A stretch of 64,000 nucleotides of DNA. Source: JAICXG01 sp963801255. Lineage in GTDB: Bacteria; Verrucomicrobiota; Verrucomicrobiia; Chthoniobacterales; UBA10450. The notes beneath the pieces are model-generated. The model was given only the letters and a program-made list of their open reading frames with translations. It was not told the DNA's origin and made no database searches. How positions within the stretch are numbered: the stretch's first letter is position 1; each line of letters begins with the position of its first letter. Location: contig CAWDEC010000005.1 in NCBI GenBank assembly GCA_963801255.1, forward strand, positions 1 to 64,000. Reading direction: 5' to 3'. The position numbers and the translations under genes are program-made. This document shows positions 50,248 through 58,648 of this stretch, one piece after another.

Positions 50248-51068
50248 CGAGTATAAATCTTCACATTGCCTCCGAACCCGCTGATTTGAAGGGCGACAAC
50301 ATTCCCGGGATAGACGGCGGTTGAAGTCCCAGCCCCACTAATTGGCACTGGCACCGCGTTTCCGTGGGTTTGGACCAGGCCTATTTCAACAAAACGGCGG
50401 ATGCTATAGGAGTTGCCGTTAACCCGCGCTTCGCCGGCAGGGTTAAACTGAAGCAGCTTGTCAAAAATGTATTGCGCAGTCGGTGCAGGATTACCAACCG
50501 GGTACTGAAAGTTATACGGCGTCGTATATGGAGCGGTATTGGGTATCGCGTCGTTGAGTTCGCCAAACCTTGAGTAGTTATAGTTGGCAGGAGGAGGATC
50601 AAGTTGGATAGCGGGCCGGCTGTCGAAGGCCTCGCCCGTACCCGTTCCAACAGCAAAAAGTGGTAAATGGGCATTCTCGATCTTCAACAGCCTTCCAATC
50701 TGGTGCAGCTTTGTGGGATCGATTGTGCCAGTGGCGCTACCGTAGATGTTGGTGCCATCGATGGAAGCTACGGTTGCAAGGACGATCCTTCCATTTCCCG
50801 GGATTGGGGGACTGGAAGAAAGTTTTGAGGCATCTTCTTCGTAGAAACCGACCCAGACGTATGTATTGCCCGAAATCGCCGTGGCGCGGGCTAGCTCCAG
50901 GGCGCCTTTTATGGCGTAGGCCGCGTTCGCGATGTCTCCGGCTTGTTTCAAGCTGGTAAAAGACGGGCCAATCACGAGCATCAGGGTTCCGATGATCGCA
51001 ATCACCACCAGCAGTTCTACTAGCGTGAAGGCGTGGGGGGCGGGGGAGTCGGCTTTGGCTGAGGGCAC
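50244..51068 (-). CDS. Verru_Chthon cassette protein D, prepilin-like
   Basis: First gene of the cassette, with a GTG start at 51068. The leader APHA|FTLVELLVVIAIIGTLMLV has Ala at -1 and Glu at +5, like GspG/GspH pseudopilins. The body shows AAYAIKGALELARATAISGNTYVWVGFYEE (core ARATAISGNTYVWVGF), the hallmark of cassette protein D. Length 274 aa. The order D-B-C-A on the minus strand is one transcript with overlaps or gaps of a few bp. A divergent promoter region of 183 bp lies before the GspE-type operon. Confidence 0.83.
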   Translation of the reverse strand: MPSAKADSPAPHAFTLVELLVVIAIIGTLMLVIGPSFTSLKQAGDIANAAYAIKGALELARATAISGNTYVWVGFYEEDASKLSSSPPIPGNGRIVLATVASIDGTNIYGSATGTIDPTKLHQIGRLLKIENAHLPLFAVGTGTGEAFDSRPAIQLDPPPANYNYSRFGELNDAIPNTAPYTTPYNFQYPVGNPAPTAQYIFDKLLQFNPAGEARVNGNSYSIRRFVEIGLVQTHGNAVPVPISGAGTSTAVYPGNVVALQISGFGGNVKIYTR

Positions 51069-51251
51069 GGGGGGCGGGGGAAACAGGCGCGTTATAGCAA
51101 GAACTGAAAGAATGAAAAGCCAAAAATTTGATGACTGAAAGGCTGGGGGGAAGCCGGAAGCCTGAGTTTTCTGATCCTGGGAACGTGTAGCGCGGAATGG
51201 CAGCGACCTTGGTGATGCATCGGCACGGTTCTAGCTTTTTAGCGAGCCAAC

Positions 51252-52175
51252 GTGCTGGAACACTCCTTATCCGAAGCCGAGCGTAGTCAGATTCTGCAGA
51301 CGATCGAGATGTTTGAGGTCATTACTCAAACGCAACCCGATGATTATCAATCGCTGGAGATTCTGAAGGTCGCCTACCAAAAGCTGGGCAAGACCGAAGA
51401 GGCCAGCCGCCTTTCCCGGCGTCTTGCCGAGGCTTACTTTAACGCCGGCTCATTCTCGCTGGCGATGCAGGAATGTGAATCCGTTCTCGCGTCCGAGCCG
51501 GGTGCACCCGACATGCTCGCTTTGCTGGGCGAGATCGAAGCGAAACTGCACGGGCCAGGGCATACCAGGCCAGATGCAGGAGCGCAAAACGCGCTTATCG
51601 CACCAAACTACACCACAACGAATCCGACTGCCGATGGGGGACTACTCGAGATCGGTGGCCGCAACACCGGTAAGCCTCGCAAGAAACTGTCGCCGGAGGA
51701 CGCGCAGCAGGGAAACGATCAACTGGCCAAGTTTCTCATCGTTCAACAGCTCTTCGCCGAGGAGGAGGTGAACGCCGCCTTGCTTGAAGTAATGGAGGTC
51801 AACCGGGCCGCGACCGGCTCGCATCTGGCAGCGTCGCTACTCGATCGGCTTTGCCAGGGCGACGACTCAAAGATGGAAAGCGTGCTCTCCGCGCTTATCG
51901 ACCGAACCAAGTTTGCCTACGTACCTCTGGAATATTACGACATCGATCGCCAGGTGGTGCGGATGCTGCCCGACGAGCTGACTATCAATCGACTTTTTGT
52001 TCCCTTCGACCTGATCAGCCGGACCATCATGGTCGCGGTTTGCAATCCGTTTGACGCTGCCGCGCGCGAAGAGGTGCAGCAATCGCTCGACTACACCGTC
52101 ACGTGGTATCTGGCGAAGCCAGCGACGATCATCAAAACACTTCAGGAGATCTACCGGCTCGGGCCGCAGGGATAG
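51252..52175 (+). CDS. TPR plus GspE/PilB N-terminal-domain protein
   Basis: A 307-aa soluble protein, first of the five-gene set leading to mglA. Residues about 15-100 form TPR-like helix pairs (YQSLEILKVAYQKLGKTEEASRL and LAEAYFNAGSFSLAMQECE, cores). Residues about 150-305 match an N-terminal GspE/MshE domain (KFLIVQQLFAEEEVNAAL, LVPFDL-like region, VAVCNPFDAAAREEVQQ). No ATPase domain is present. GspE N-domains can bind c-di-GMP, so it may be a regulator or adaptor for the ATPase gene that follows 5 bp after its stop. Start is GTG. Confidence 0.78.
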   Translation: MLEHSLSEAERSQILQTIEMFEVITQTQPDDYQSLEILKVAYQKLGKTEEASRLSRRLAEAYFNAGSFSLAMQECESVLASEPGAPDMLALLGEIEAKLHGPGHTRPDAGAQNALIAPNYTTTNPTADGGLLEIGGRNTGKPRKKLSPEDAQQGNDQLAKFLIVQQLFAEEEVNAALLEVMEVNRAATGSHLAASLLDRLCQGDDSKMESVLSALIDRTKFAYVPLEYYDIDRQVVRMLPDELTINRLFVPFDLISRTIMVAVCNPFDAAAREEVQQSLDYTVTWYLAKPATIIKTLQEIYRLGPQG

Positions 52176-52180
52176 GCGCG

Positions 52181-53896
52181 ATGAGAAGTAAATCTTTCGG
52201 GGAACGCATCGCTGATGTCCTGATCGAGGACGGCCTCCTTCTGCCAGCGCAGCTCGACGAGGCCATTAATATTCAAAAGCAGCAGGGCGGCCGGCTGCTC
52301 AAGATTCTCACCGACAAACAATTCGTTAGCGATCAGGACATGGCGTTCTCGATGGGTCGTTGTCTGAACACGCCGCCGACCAATCTGGCGAAATTGCGTG
52401 TGCCGGAGGAAATCCTCAATCTTGTCCCGCGCGACATGGCCAAGGCGCACAAGCTGGTGCCAATCGCGCGCCTCGACAGAAAGCTCTTCGTTGCCATGGC
52501 CGACCCGACGAACGTGCTGGCGGTCGATGATCTGAAGCGCCGGGTTCAGATGGACATTGTGCCCATGATCACCACCGAGCGCGCGGTCAACGACGCACTC
52601 AGCGGGGTTCACTCAGCGGGCGCCAACATGAGCGAAGTGCTCCGCCAGGTCTCGGAGGAAGTGGCGGGTGACGTCGAGGTGCAACAGACCAAGCGGGAAG
52701 AGATCGACCTAGATCGACTGGCGACTGATAGCGAAGACGCGCCAGTCATTAAAATCGTTAATTTGATTCTTGCCCAGGCGATCAAGGAAAAGGCGTCGGA
52801 TATTCATATCGAGCCGTTCCAACGCACGCTTAAACTGCGCTATCGAATCGATGGCGAGCTCGTCGCGGCCGAGTCGCCGCCCAAGGCACTCCAGCTCGCG
52901 ATCACATCGCGCATCAAGATTCTTGCTGGACTCAATATCGCGGAGCGGCGCATTCCACAGGACGGCCGCTTCCGCATCAAGGTCATGGGCAAGGAAGTCG
53001 ATTTGCGAATTTCCATTCTGCCCACTTCACATGGCGAAAAAGTCGTCATCCGAATTCTCGATAAATCGGCGCTTGCCGGCAGCGTCGAGACGTTGGGCAT
53101 GGACGAAGAAACGCTGGGTCGTTTCCGCAAGGCGATCGACGCGCCGCACGGCATGATCCTGGTCACCGGCCCGACCGGTTCCGGTAAAACAACGACGCTT
53201 TATTCGGTGCTGCAGGAACTCAACAGCCCAAACTACAATATCGTCACAGTAGAAGACCCGATTGAGTACGAGCTCATGGGTGTGAATCAGGTTGCGGCTC
53301 GACCGGACATTGGACTCGATTTTGCCAGCGCCCTTCGCTCCATCCTGCGCCAGGACCCCGACATCGTGATGGTCGGAGAAATTCGCGACAACGAAACGGC
53401 CGATATCGCGGTAAAAGCAGCGCTTACCGGTCACCAGGTCCTCTCGACTTTGCACACCAACGACGCTGCGGGCGCGATCGCGCGATTGGACGACATGGGA
53501 ATCGAGCCCTTCCTCATTTCCAGTTCGGTGATTTTGACCTGTGCGCAGCGACTCATCCGGCGCCTCTGCACGAATTGTCGCGAGGAATTTTTGCCCGAGC
53601 CCGAGATGTTCACGCGTCTCAACATGGAGCCGACGGAAGGTGCTGTTTTCTACCAAGGCGCCGGCTGCGATCGCTGCAAGGGCCGCGGCTACTCCGGCCG
53701 CGCCGCAATTATCGAAGCGCTCACCGTAAGTGAGTCAATTCGGCGGCTCATCATTAAGCGTGCTTCGGCAGCGGTAATCAAAAATCAGGCAATTTCTGAA
53801 GGAATGAAGACCCTACGAATGGTCGGCATCGACAAGGCGATCGAGGGAATTACGACGCTTGAAGAGGTCTGGCGCATCACCGCCGAGGATCACTAA
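52181..53896 (+). CDS. PilB/GspE-type assembly ATPase
   Basis: Hexameric type II/IV secretion ATPase, 571 aa. The N-terminal MshEN domain is residues 1 to about 150 (FGERIADVLIEDGLL start). The ATPase core has ASDIHIEPFQ, the Walker A GPTGSGKTTTLY, VEDPIEYE (Asp box), ILRQDPDIVMVGEIRD (Walker B), and LSTLHTNDA (His box). The zinc cluster CTNC...CDRC is complete, so it looks active. It drives pilus or pseudopilus extension. No pilT, pilC or secretin gene is adjacent. The ATG at 52181 is chosen; the open frame upstream runs through the previous gene. Confidence 0.9.
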   Translation: MRSKSFGERIADVLIEDGLLLPAQLDEAINIQKQQGGRLLKILTDKQFVSDQDMAFSMGRCLNTPPTNLAKLRVPEEILNLVPRDMAKAHKLVPIARLDRKLFVAMADPTNVLAVDDLKRRVQMDIVPMITTERAVNDALSGVHSAGANMSEVLRQVSEEVAGDVEVQQTKREEIDLDRLATDSEDAPVIKIVNLILAQAIKEKASDIHIEPFQRTLKLRYRIDGELVAAESPPKALQLAITSRIKILAGLNIAERRIPQDGRFRIKVMGKEVDLRISILPTSHGEKVVIRILDKSALAGSVETLGMDEETLGRFRKAIDAPHGMILVTGPTGSGKTTTLYSVLQELNSPNYNIVTVEDPIEYELMGVNQVAARPDIGLDFASALRSILRQDPDIVMVGEIRDNETADIAVKAALTGHQVLSTLHTNDAAGAIARLDDMGIEPFLISSSVILTCAQRLIRRLCTNCREEFLPEPEMFTRLNMEPTEGAVFYQGAGCDRCKGRGYSGRAAIIEALTVSESIRRLIIKRASAAVIKNQAISEGMKTLRMVGIDKAIEGITTLEEVWRITAEDH

Positions 53897-56226
53897 TGAA
53901 TTTAACGTTTCTGCGCTTTCTCAAAAAAGGTAAGACTCGGACAGAGATTAACGTGGCGGTCGCTCCGCGGCCGATTGTCGGAATCGAAAAACCAGCCTCG
54001 GAACGCTTAGGCAGGACGTTCCTACCTAACATCGGCCGCGGCACAGAGTCGGAACCGGAGACAAGTCTTACCTTCCCGGCCACAGCCGGAACGAGTCCGA
54101 CGGTGAGTGTTGAACCATTGGCCGTGTCCGGCATCGCACTAATTCCGGACAGCGGGGCGCCCGCGACCACTGTTTTACCTGGAATGCCATCGCAGGGAGG
54201 AGCCCCAAGTCCAGCGCACAAGATTTCGCCGGGGACAAATTCTGGTTTGGGAGTTCCGTGGCCTAACGAGCCGCGAGCGGAGAAAAATGACCGGACCATC
54301 GCTCTCCCGCTTGTCGATCTATCGGCACACATTCCCGATGGAATGCTGAGCCCGCTCCAGATCGATCCCGAGCGCCGCATTCTTTTCAAAGCCACCGAAA
54401 TCGAGCGAGGTATGGCGAGCGGCAGACCCTCGGTGCGGCTGCGTTCCATTTACCAGCAGGCGCCCGAGCTCTTCAGCCGCGAAGTCAGCCCGGAAGACAC
54501 CACGCAGGTTATCTTGCCAGTGGCGCAGGTACTCGAGCAGTTCGCGAGCTTTAAGGTCCGTCCCGACCAGCTTCGTGATCCGGCCATTCCACAAATGGAG
54601 ACGCCGTTTCTCAAGGTGACTATGGAAGACAGCGAACGCTTCAGGCCTTCGGTCGAAGCAGCTTCGCCCGCGGAGCCCGCAGTCAAATCTGCAGTCGAAC
54701 CTTCGCACGTATCCGCGCTTCCGACGTCCTTCGCTCCGCTGCATCCAGCAACTCCGGCTGCGTCAGGTGCTGCCACCCCACCACCCGTTGCTCAGCCGAC
54801 GGCGGAGTTAACACCAATCAAGCCAATTCGCCTGTCGCTTCCGACTGAAAACAAGGAAGTGGTCGCTCCTTCCGCTGCGCCAACTCCTTCGGTGGAGGCA
54901 GCGCCGCCGCGTCCGATTATCAAGCCAAGGTTTTCACCGAACGGAATAGGCGTGCCCGCCCCTGAGAGAGTTCCAGCCTCAAGCGGGCCGCCTGTTCCCA
55001 CTCCTTTACCTTCGCCTTTTGCGCCGCCGCCGCCAAGCCGGATTGCGTTTAAGGTTGCTCCACCATCGGACGACTTGCGCGCCTCGGTCGCGTCCACTGC
55101 CGCGGCTGCGCCTGCAACATTCCCGCCAGCGATACCTTCGTCGCGTCCGTCCAATCTGACCGAGACGATCTCGGCAAGTCCACGTCTGCAACTTCCACTG
55201 CGGGCCGTTCTGCGGGGGATTGTGTCGCTGCAGGTTTCCGGACCGACCGATGAAGTGCCGGAATCGGCTCAAGTCGACTTTCCATTTTCGATTATCGAAC
55301 CGCAATTATCGTTAGGCAAAATCTCGCTCTCGCCCGGGCAGTTCGTGGCTGCCCTGCCGGCAGAATTCCGCGAGCGCTTCAAGATCGAGGATCCGCGGAC
55401 TCCGATCCCGCTCCCCTTGGAGGAGGTTTTGCAGCACCTGCCTAACGATACTCTGCGCATGCGGGCCGACCAGGACGCACCGGAGCTCGTGTCCGCTTTC
55501 GAAACGCCCTTCAGCCAGAAGGCCGCCGAAGATGCAGAACGCTTCCAGACTCCCGTGTCCAAAGTGGTTCTTGACCGGGATGCTCCGCGTTTGCGCAAGA
55601 ATGTTGAGTCCGCCCAAGCGTCCACATCGGCGATCAATCAGGATGCCGTCGTAACCGAAGCGCGATCGCCGGTTGCCGAAGTAAAGCCGACCTTTCCAAA
55701 ACCGGCGGTGAATCTAACGCCCGAGAAAACGCTGCTGCCGGGAACTTCCGTTGCCCCAAAGACACGGGAGGTTACCGCTCCGGCCCTCCAGTCTGTCGAG
55801 CGCACTCCCTTGCAAAGGATCTTCGAGACCGATGAGGCGCTCGATCCAAAATCCATCGTCGCGTATGCCGGCCGTCTGCCTGGTGTGCGCGCATGCGCGA
55901 TCATGTTTTCTGACGGGCTCAGCCTGGCGGAAAATTTCCCGCGCGAATACAAGGTCGACGCCTTGTGTGCCATTGCGCCCACGATTGTGCAAAAAATCGG
56001 CACTCAGATCCCGGGCGCGAACCTCGGAAGTTTGACCAGTATCACTCTTTTCTGCGCCAAAGAGTCGGTGAGCTTTTTCGCCCGTGAAAACATTTGTCTG
56101 GCCGTACTTCACGCCGGCGCAGACGAGGTGGAATCCGAAACACGCGCCCTCCTCAGCGCGGTGGTGAAAGAACTCGGCCGGATGTACGGGCCACAGCCTA
56201 ACGACGCTCATCAGCCTAACGCCTAA
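53896..56226 (+). CDS. Long Pro-rich protein with repeated modules and C-terminal roadblock-like domain
   Basis: A 776-aa cytosolic-looking protein with no leader or membrane segment. It opens with a short basic stretch, then long low-complexity regions rich in Pro, Ala and Ser. Two copies of a module are visible: VLEQFASFKVRPDQLRD...METPFLKVTMEDSERF, and VLQHLPNDTLRMRADQD...FETPFSQKAAEDAERF. The C-terminal 130 residues (SIVAYAGRLPGVRACAIMFSDG core, then an LLSAVVKELGRMYG helix) resemble a roadblock/LC7 fold. It lies between the ATPase and mglA (ATG overlaps the preceding TAA), so it may link motor and GTPase. The stop lies inside a motif cluster. Confidence 0.75.
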   Translation: MNLTFLRFLKKGKTRTEINVAVAPRPIVGIEKPASERLGRTFLPNIGRGTESEPETSLTFPATAGTSPTVSVEPLAVSGIALIPDSGAPATTVLPGMPSQGGAPSPAHKISPGTNSGLGVPWPNEPRAEKNDRTIALPLVDLSAHIPDGMLSPLQIDPERRILFKATEIERGMASGRPSVRLRSIYQQAPELFSREVSPEDTTQVILPVAQVLEQFASFKVRPDQLRDPAIPQMETPFLKVTMEDSERFRPSVEAASPAEPAVKSAVEPSHVSALPTSFAPLHPATPAASGAATPPPVAQPTAELTPIKPIRLSLPTENKEVVAPSAAPTPSVEAAPPRPIIKPRFSPNGIGVPAPERVPASSGPPVPTPLPSPFAPPPPSRIAFKVAPPSDDLRASVASTAAAAPATFPPAIPSSRPSNLTETISASPRLQLPLRAVLRGIVSLQVSGPTDEVPESAQVDFPFSIIEPQLSLGKISLSPGQFVAALPAEFRERFKIEDPRTPIPLPLEEVLQHLPNDTLRMRADQDAPELVSAFETPFSQKAAEDAERFQTPVSKVVLDRDAPRLRKNVESAQASTSAINQDAVVTEARSPVAEVKPTFPKPAVNLTPEKTLLPGTSVAPKTREVTAPALQSVERTPLQRIFETDEALDPKSIVAYAGRLPGVRACAIMFSDGLSLAENFPREYKVDALCAIAPTIVQKIGTQIPGANLGSLTSITLFCAKESVSFFARENICLAVLHAGADEVESETRALLSAVVKELGRMYGPQPNDAHQPNA

Positions 56227-56229
56227 CGA
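56196..56229 (+). repeat. Triple cluster of the dispersed motif at a gene end
   Basis: Three copies lie in 34 bp at the end of the 776-aa gene: GCCTAACGA at 56196, GCCTAACGC at 56214 (last base off), and GCCTAACGA at 56221. In frame they encode Pro-Asn-Asp and Pro-Asn-Ala, and the third supplies the TAA stop (56224-56226). This is the densest cluster in the window. Confidence 0.85.
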
Positions 56230-56235
56230 AAATCC

Positions 56236-56913
56236 ATGTCGATCATCAATTACGCCAGCCGCGAAATTCAGTTCAAAATCGTATATTACGGTCCAGCTCT
56301 TTGCGGCAAAACTACGAACCTGGCTTACATCCACGAGCGCATTAGCCCGTCGCATCGTGGTGATCTCGTCTCGCTGGCAACTTCCGCCGACCGCACCCTG
56401 TTTTTCGATTTTCTCCCGGTGAACGCAGTCGTGATCAAGGGCTTTGTGACCAAGTTCCAACTTTATACCGTGCCTGGTCAGGTCATCTATAACGCCACCC
56501 GCCAACTCGTTCTGCGTAGCGTGGATGGAGTCGTTTTCGTGGCTGATTCGCAGTGGGAGAAAATGGAGGAAAACGTCGAGAGCTTTAAGAATCTGGAAGA
56601 AAACCTTACCCAGCAGAATCTGTCGATCGACGAAATCCCCTACGTTCTGCAATATAATAAACGCGACCTAACGAATATCGCGCCGATTAATTACCTTGAG
56701 TTCCTGCTCAACAATCGCAAGAAGCGCGCGCAGAGTTTCGAAGTGGTCTCGAGCACGGGACAGAACGTTTTTGCCTCTCTTAACGCCGTTTCTCAAATGC
56801 TGCTGCACAAGTTCTGCAAGCAGGGAGAAGCGCCCTCCAGCGCTCCCGTGACGCCGACAATCCCATCGAAGGTCGTCCCTCCGTCGCGCGCCATTCGACC
56901 GATCAATTTATGA
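56236..56913 (+). CDS. mglA: MglA-family small GTPase
   Basis: Ras-like GTPase of 225 aa of the bacterial MglA type. The P-loop is GPALCGKT (19-26), the switch region is TSADRTLFFDFLPV and the guanine-specificity motif is NKRD (141-144). VPGQVIYNATRQ stands in the DxxG position, as in other MglA proteins. MglA controls polarity and type IV pilus or gliding motility together with its GAP MglB, a roadblock protein. The downstream gene (4-bp overlap, ATGA) is a roadblock protein and the upstream gene has a roadblock-like end. A Pro-rich C-terminal tail of about 30 residues is an addition. Confidence 0.9.
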   Translation: MSIINYASREIQFKIVYYGPALCGKTTNLAYIHERISPSHRGDLVSLATSADRTLFFDFLPVNAVVIKGFVTKFQLYTVPGQVIYNATRQLVLRSVDGVVFVADSQWEKMEENVESFKNLEENLTQQNLSIDEIPYVLQYNKRDLTNIAPINYLEFLLNNRKKRAQSFEVVSSTGQNVFASLNAVSQMLLHKFCKQGEAPSSAPVTPTIPSKVVPPSRAIRPINL

Positions 56914-57380
56914 ATAGCATTCCCGCCCTGACGATTGAGCACGTCGCCAATCTCGATGGCATTCTGGCCGATTTCCTCAAGAAAGCGGACGCGGATCTGA
57001 CGGTTGTGATCGACCGTGGCGGCAACGTCATCTCGCAATATGGCGACTTCGCCATCCTCGACGTTACCATCATCGCGGCGCTCGCCGCCGGATCTTTCGC
57101 CGCGACCAGGGAGCTCGCGCGCCGGATCGGCGAAGTAGAGTTCAACGCCCTTTATCACCAGGGCAACGGCAATCACATTTTCATGAATTCCGTGGACGAA
57201 AACACCATCATGATCACGGTTTTTGGCCCGCGTACCACGGTGGGTTTGGTGCGGTTCTATTCAGCCGCGACGGCAGCAGCGGTCGCGGAGCTACTGAAGT
57301 CGCTCGAGACGTCCGGCTCACCCGGTTTCACTTTTGAAGCGAGCGACGTGACTGCCGGACCGATTTTTATTGATCGTTAG
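56910..57380 (+). CDS. Roadblock/LC7-domain protein, MglB-like
   Basis: A 156-aa protein with one roadblock/LC7 domain (about residues 10-115): DADLTVVIDRGGNVISQYG, then ALAAGSFAATRELARRIG, FNALYHQGNGNHIFM and MITVFGPRTTVGLVRFY. This is the MglB fold. Overlap with mglA (ATGA) supports a GTPase-activating or effector role. The TAG stop lies inside a copy of the dispersed 9-mer (57374-57382), followed by a second partial copy. Confidence 0.87.
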   Translation: MNSIPALTIEHVANLDGILADFLKKADADLTVVIDRGGNVISQYGDFAILDVTIIAALAAGSFAATRELARRIGEVEFNALYHQGNGNHIFMNSVDENTIMITVFGPRTTVGLVRFYSAATAAAVAELLKSLETSGSPGFTFEASDVTAGPIFIDR

Positions 57381-57400
57381 GCGTTAGGCAGTAGTCGTTG

Positions 57401-58489
57401 CTATTTCGGAGCGTTCTTTTTCGTATCCAGATAAAGAACGACGAAAATGGCCGCGAGCCACGGCCGCAGAACGGCATGCGCCAAAGTGCTGAAGAAAGTC
57501 GTCAGGCTGGCGAGCGGATCCTCCGCATTCATCGCCGTCATTGATTGCAGCAGATTGGTGGCCTGCTCAAGATTGGTGACATTGCGCAGCCGGTAAAATA
57601 CCGCCGGCAGTTCGATCGCTACATTAATCCCAATGATCAAAAGTAGCCAAACTGAAGCGATAACCGCGCCGCGAAACAGCGGACGCTGAGTCCAGGGTAG
57701 CTCGGCGCCACCACGTGCCAGCATTTTACTTTCACGCAACGCTTCCGTCGCCTCTCCGCCGCCGAGAGCAGCGGCTTGCTGCCAAAAAAGGAAGTTAATG
57801 AAGAGCCGCGCGACGGTATAGACAGTGAAGCAAAGCAGGCAAAGCGCGAGCAACACAGTCGCAAGCGACGGCTCGCCGGCCGCCAGAGAAACCGCGAGCA
57901 TCAACGGGACGATCGTCCAAAGGAAATAGCTGCCGTAGACGATGAGCGCGAGGAGAAAGACGCGGCCCCAAAGCGGCTTCGCACGATGGAAGATTTCGCT
58001 AAAAGTCGGGTTGCGCTCAGCATGGAGATCAGCCGCGAGCAACTGCAGGCCGGCGATGGAAATGGGCCACGCAATGACCAGCAGGGCGAGGCTTACAAAC
58101 GCAACAGCGGCGCTGATCACGACCGGGGCAATCGGTGCGCCGGCTTTCGGCACCTCAAGAAACGGGACAACGATTTGGAGAAGGAAAGCCGGAACCGCAA
58201 CGAGTAACCCAAAGAGGAAAAAGCGTCCAAAACCCTGGCGAAAAATGTGCCAACTGGCGGCGACAATTTCCCCGAAATTCAAACGCCTCACAGGCAGCGG
58301 CGGCGCAACCGATGGTTCGTCAGCAAAAACTTCCGGCAATTCCTCCGCCCGAATCCAGCGCTCGCTGTCCGTTTCCCGTAATTCGTTTTCACGGATGAGT
58401 CGTCCTTCGCGTCTCCATTCGCGTAACTCATCAACGCCGACCGGCCCGTATTCGCGACCTTCCACGCGCACGATCCATTGTTCCGCCAT
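57401..58489 (-). CDS. GYF_2-domain membrane protein
   Basis: A 362-aa protein with an N-terminal GYF_2-type domain: EQWIVRVEGREYGPVGVDELREW (core), then the W-x-x-A-E-E-L-P ending. A Pro-rich linker and about six hydrophobic segments follow (LFGLLVAVPAFLLQIVV first). It is similar to bacterial proteins with a GYF or SH3-like domain and an unknown membrane part. The ATG at 58489 is chosen; a GTG lies three codons upstream. It is convergent with the mgl operon. Function unknown. Confidence 0.8.
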   Translation of the reverse strand: MAEQWIVRVEGREYGPVGVDELREWRREGRLIRENELRETDSERWIRAEELPEVFADEPSVAPPLPVRRLNFGEIVAASWHIFRQGFGRFFLFGLLVAVPAFLLQIVVPFLEVPKAGAPIAPVVISAAVAFVSLALLVIAWPISIAGLQLLAADLHAERNPTFSEIFHRAKPLWGRVFLLALIVYGSYFLWTIVPLMLAVSLAAGEPSLATVLLALCLLCFTVYTVARLFINFLFWQQAAALGGGEATEALRESKMLARGGAELPWTQRPLFRGAVIASVWLLLIIGINVAIELPAVFYRLRNVTNLEQATNLLQSMTAMNAEDPLASLTTFFSTLAHAVLRPWLAAIFVVLYLDTKKNAPK

Positions 58490-58648
58490 TCGGCTCACTT
58501 AATCGCGAATCCCCACAAAAACTAGCGGCCTCTTGAATCGCGCGCCGCCCAGGTGCGAAAGACTCGAATGATCGAATCCATGTTCGAAAATGTTACTCTG
58601 GCTTCTTTCGAATTTCGATATTCGGATTTCGAGGTTTATTAGAGGCGC

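Noticed and set aside
55714..56652. 312-aa minus-strand open frame opposite the 776-aa gene and mglA
   Set aside because: It crosses two plus-strand genes, and MglA motifs settle the coding strand.
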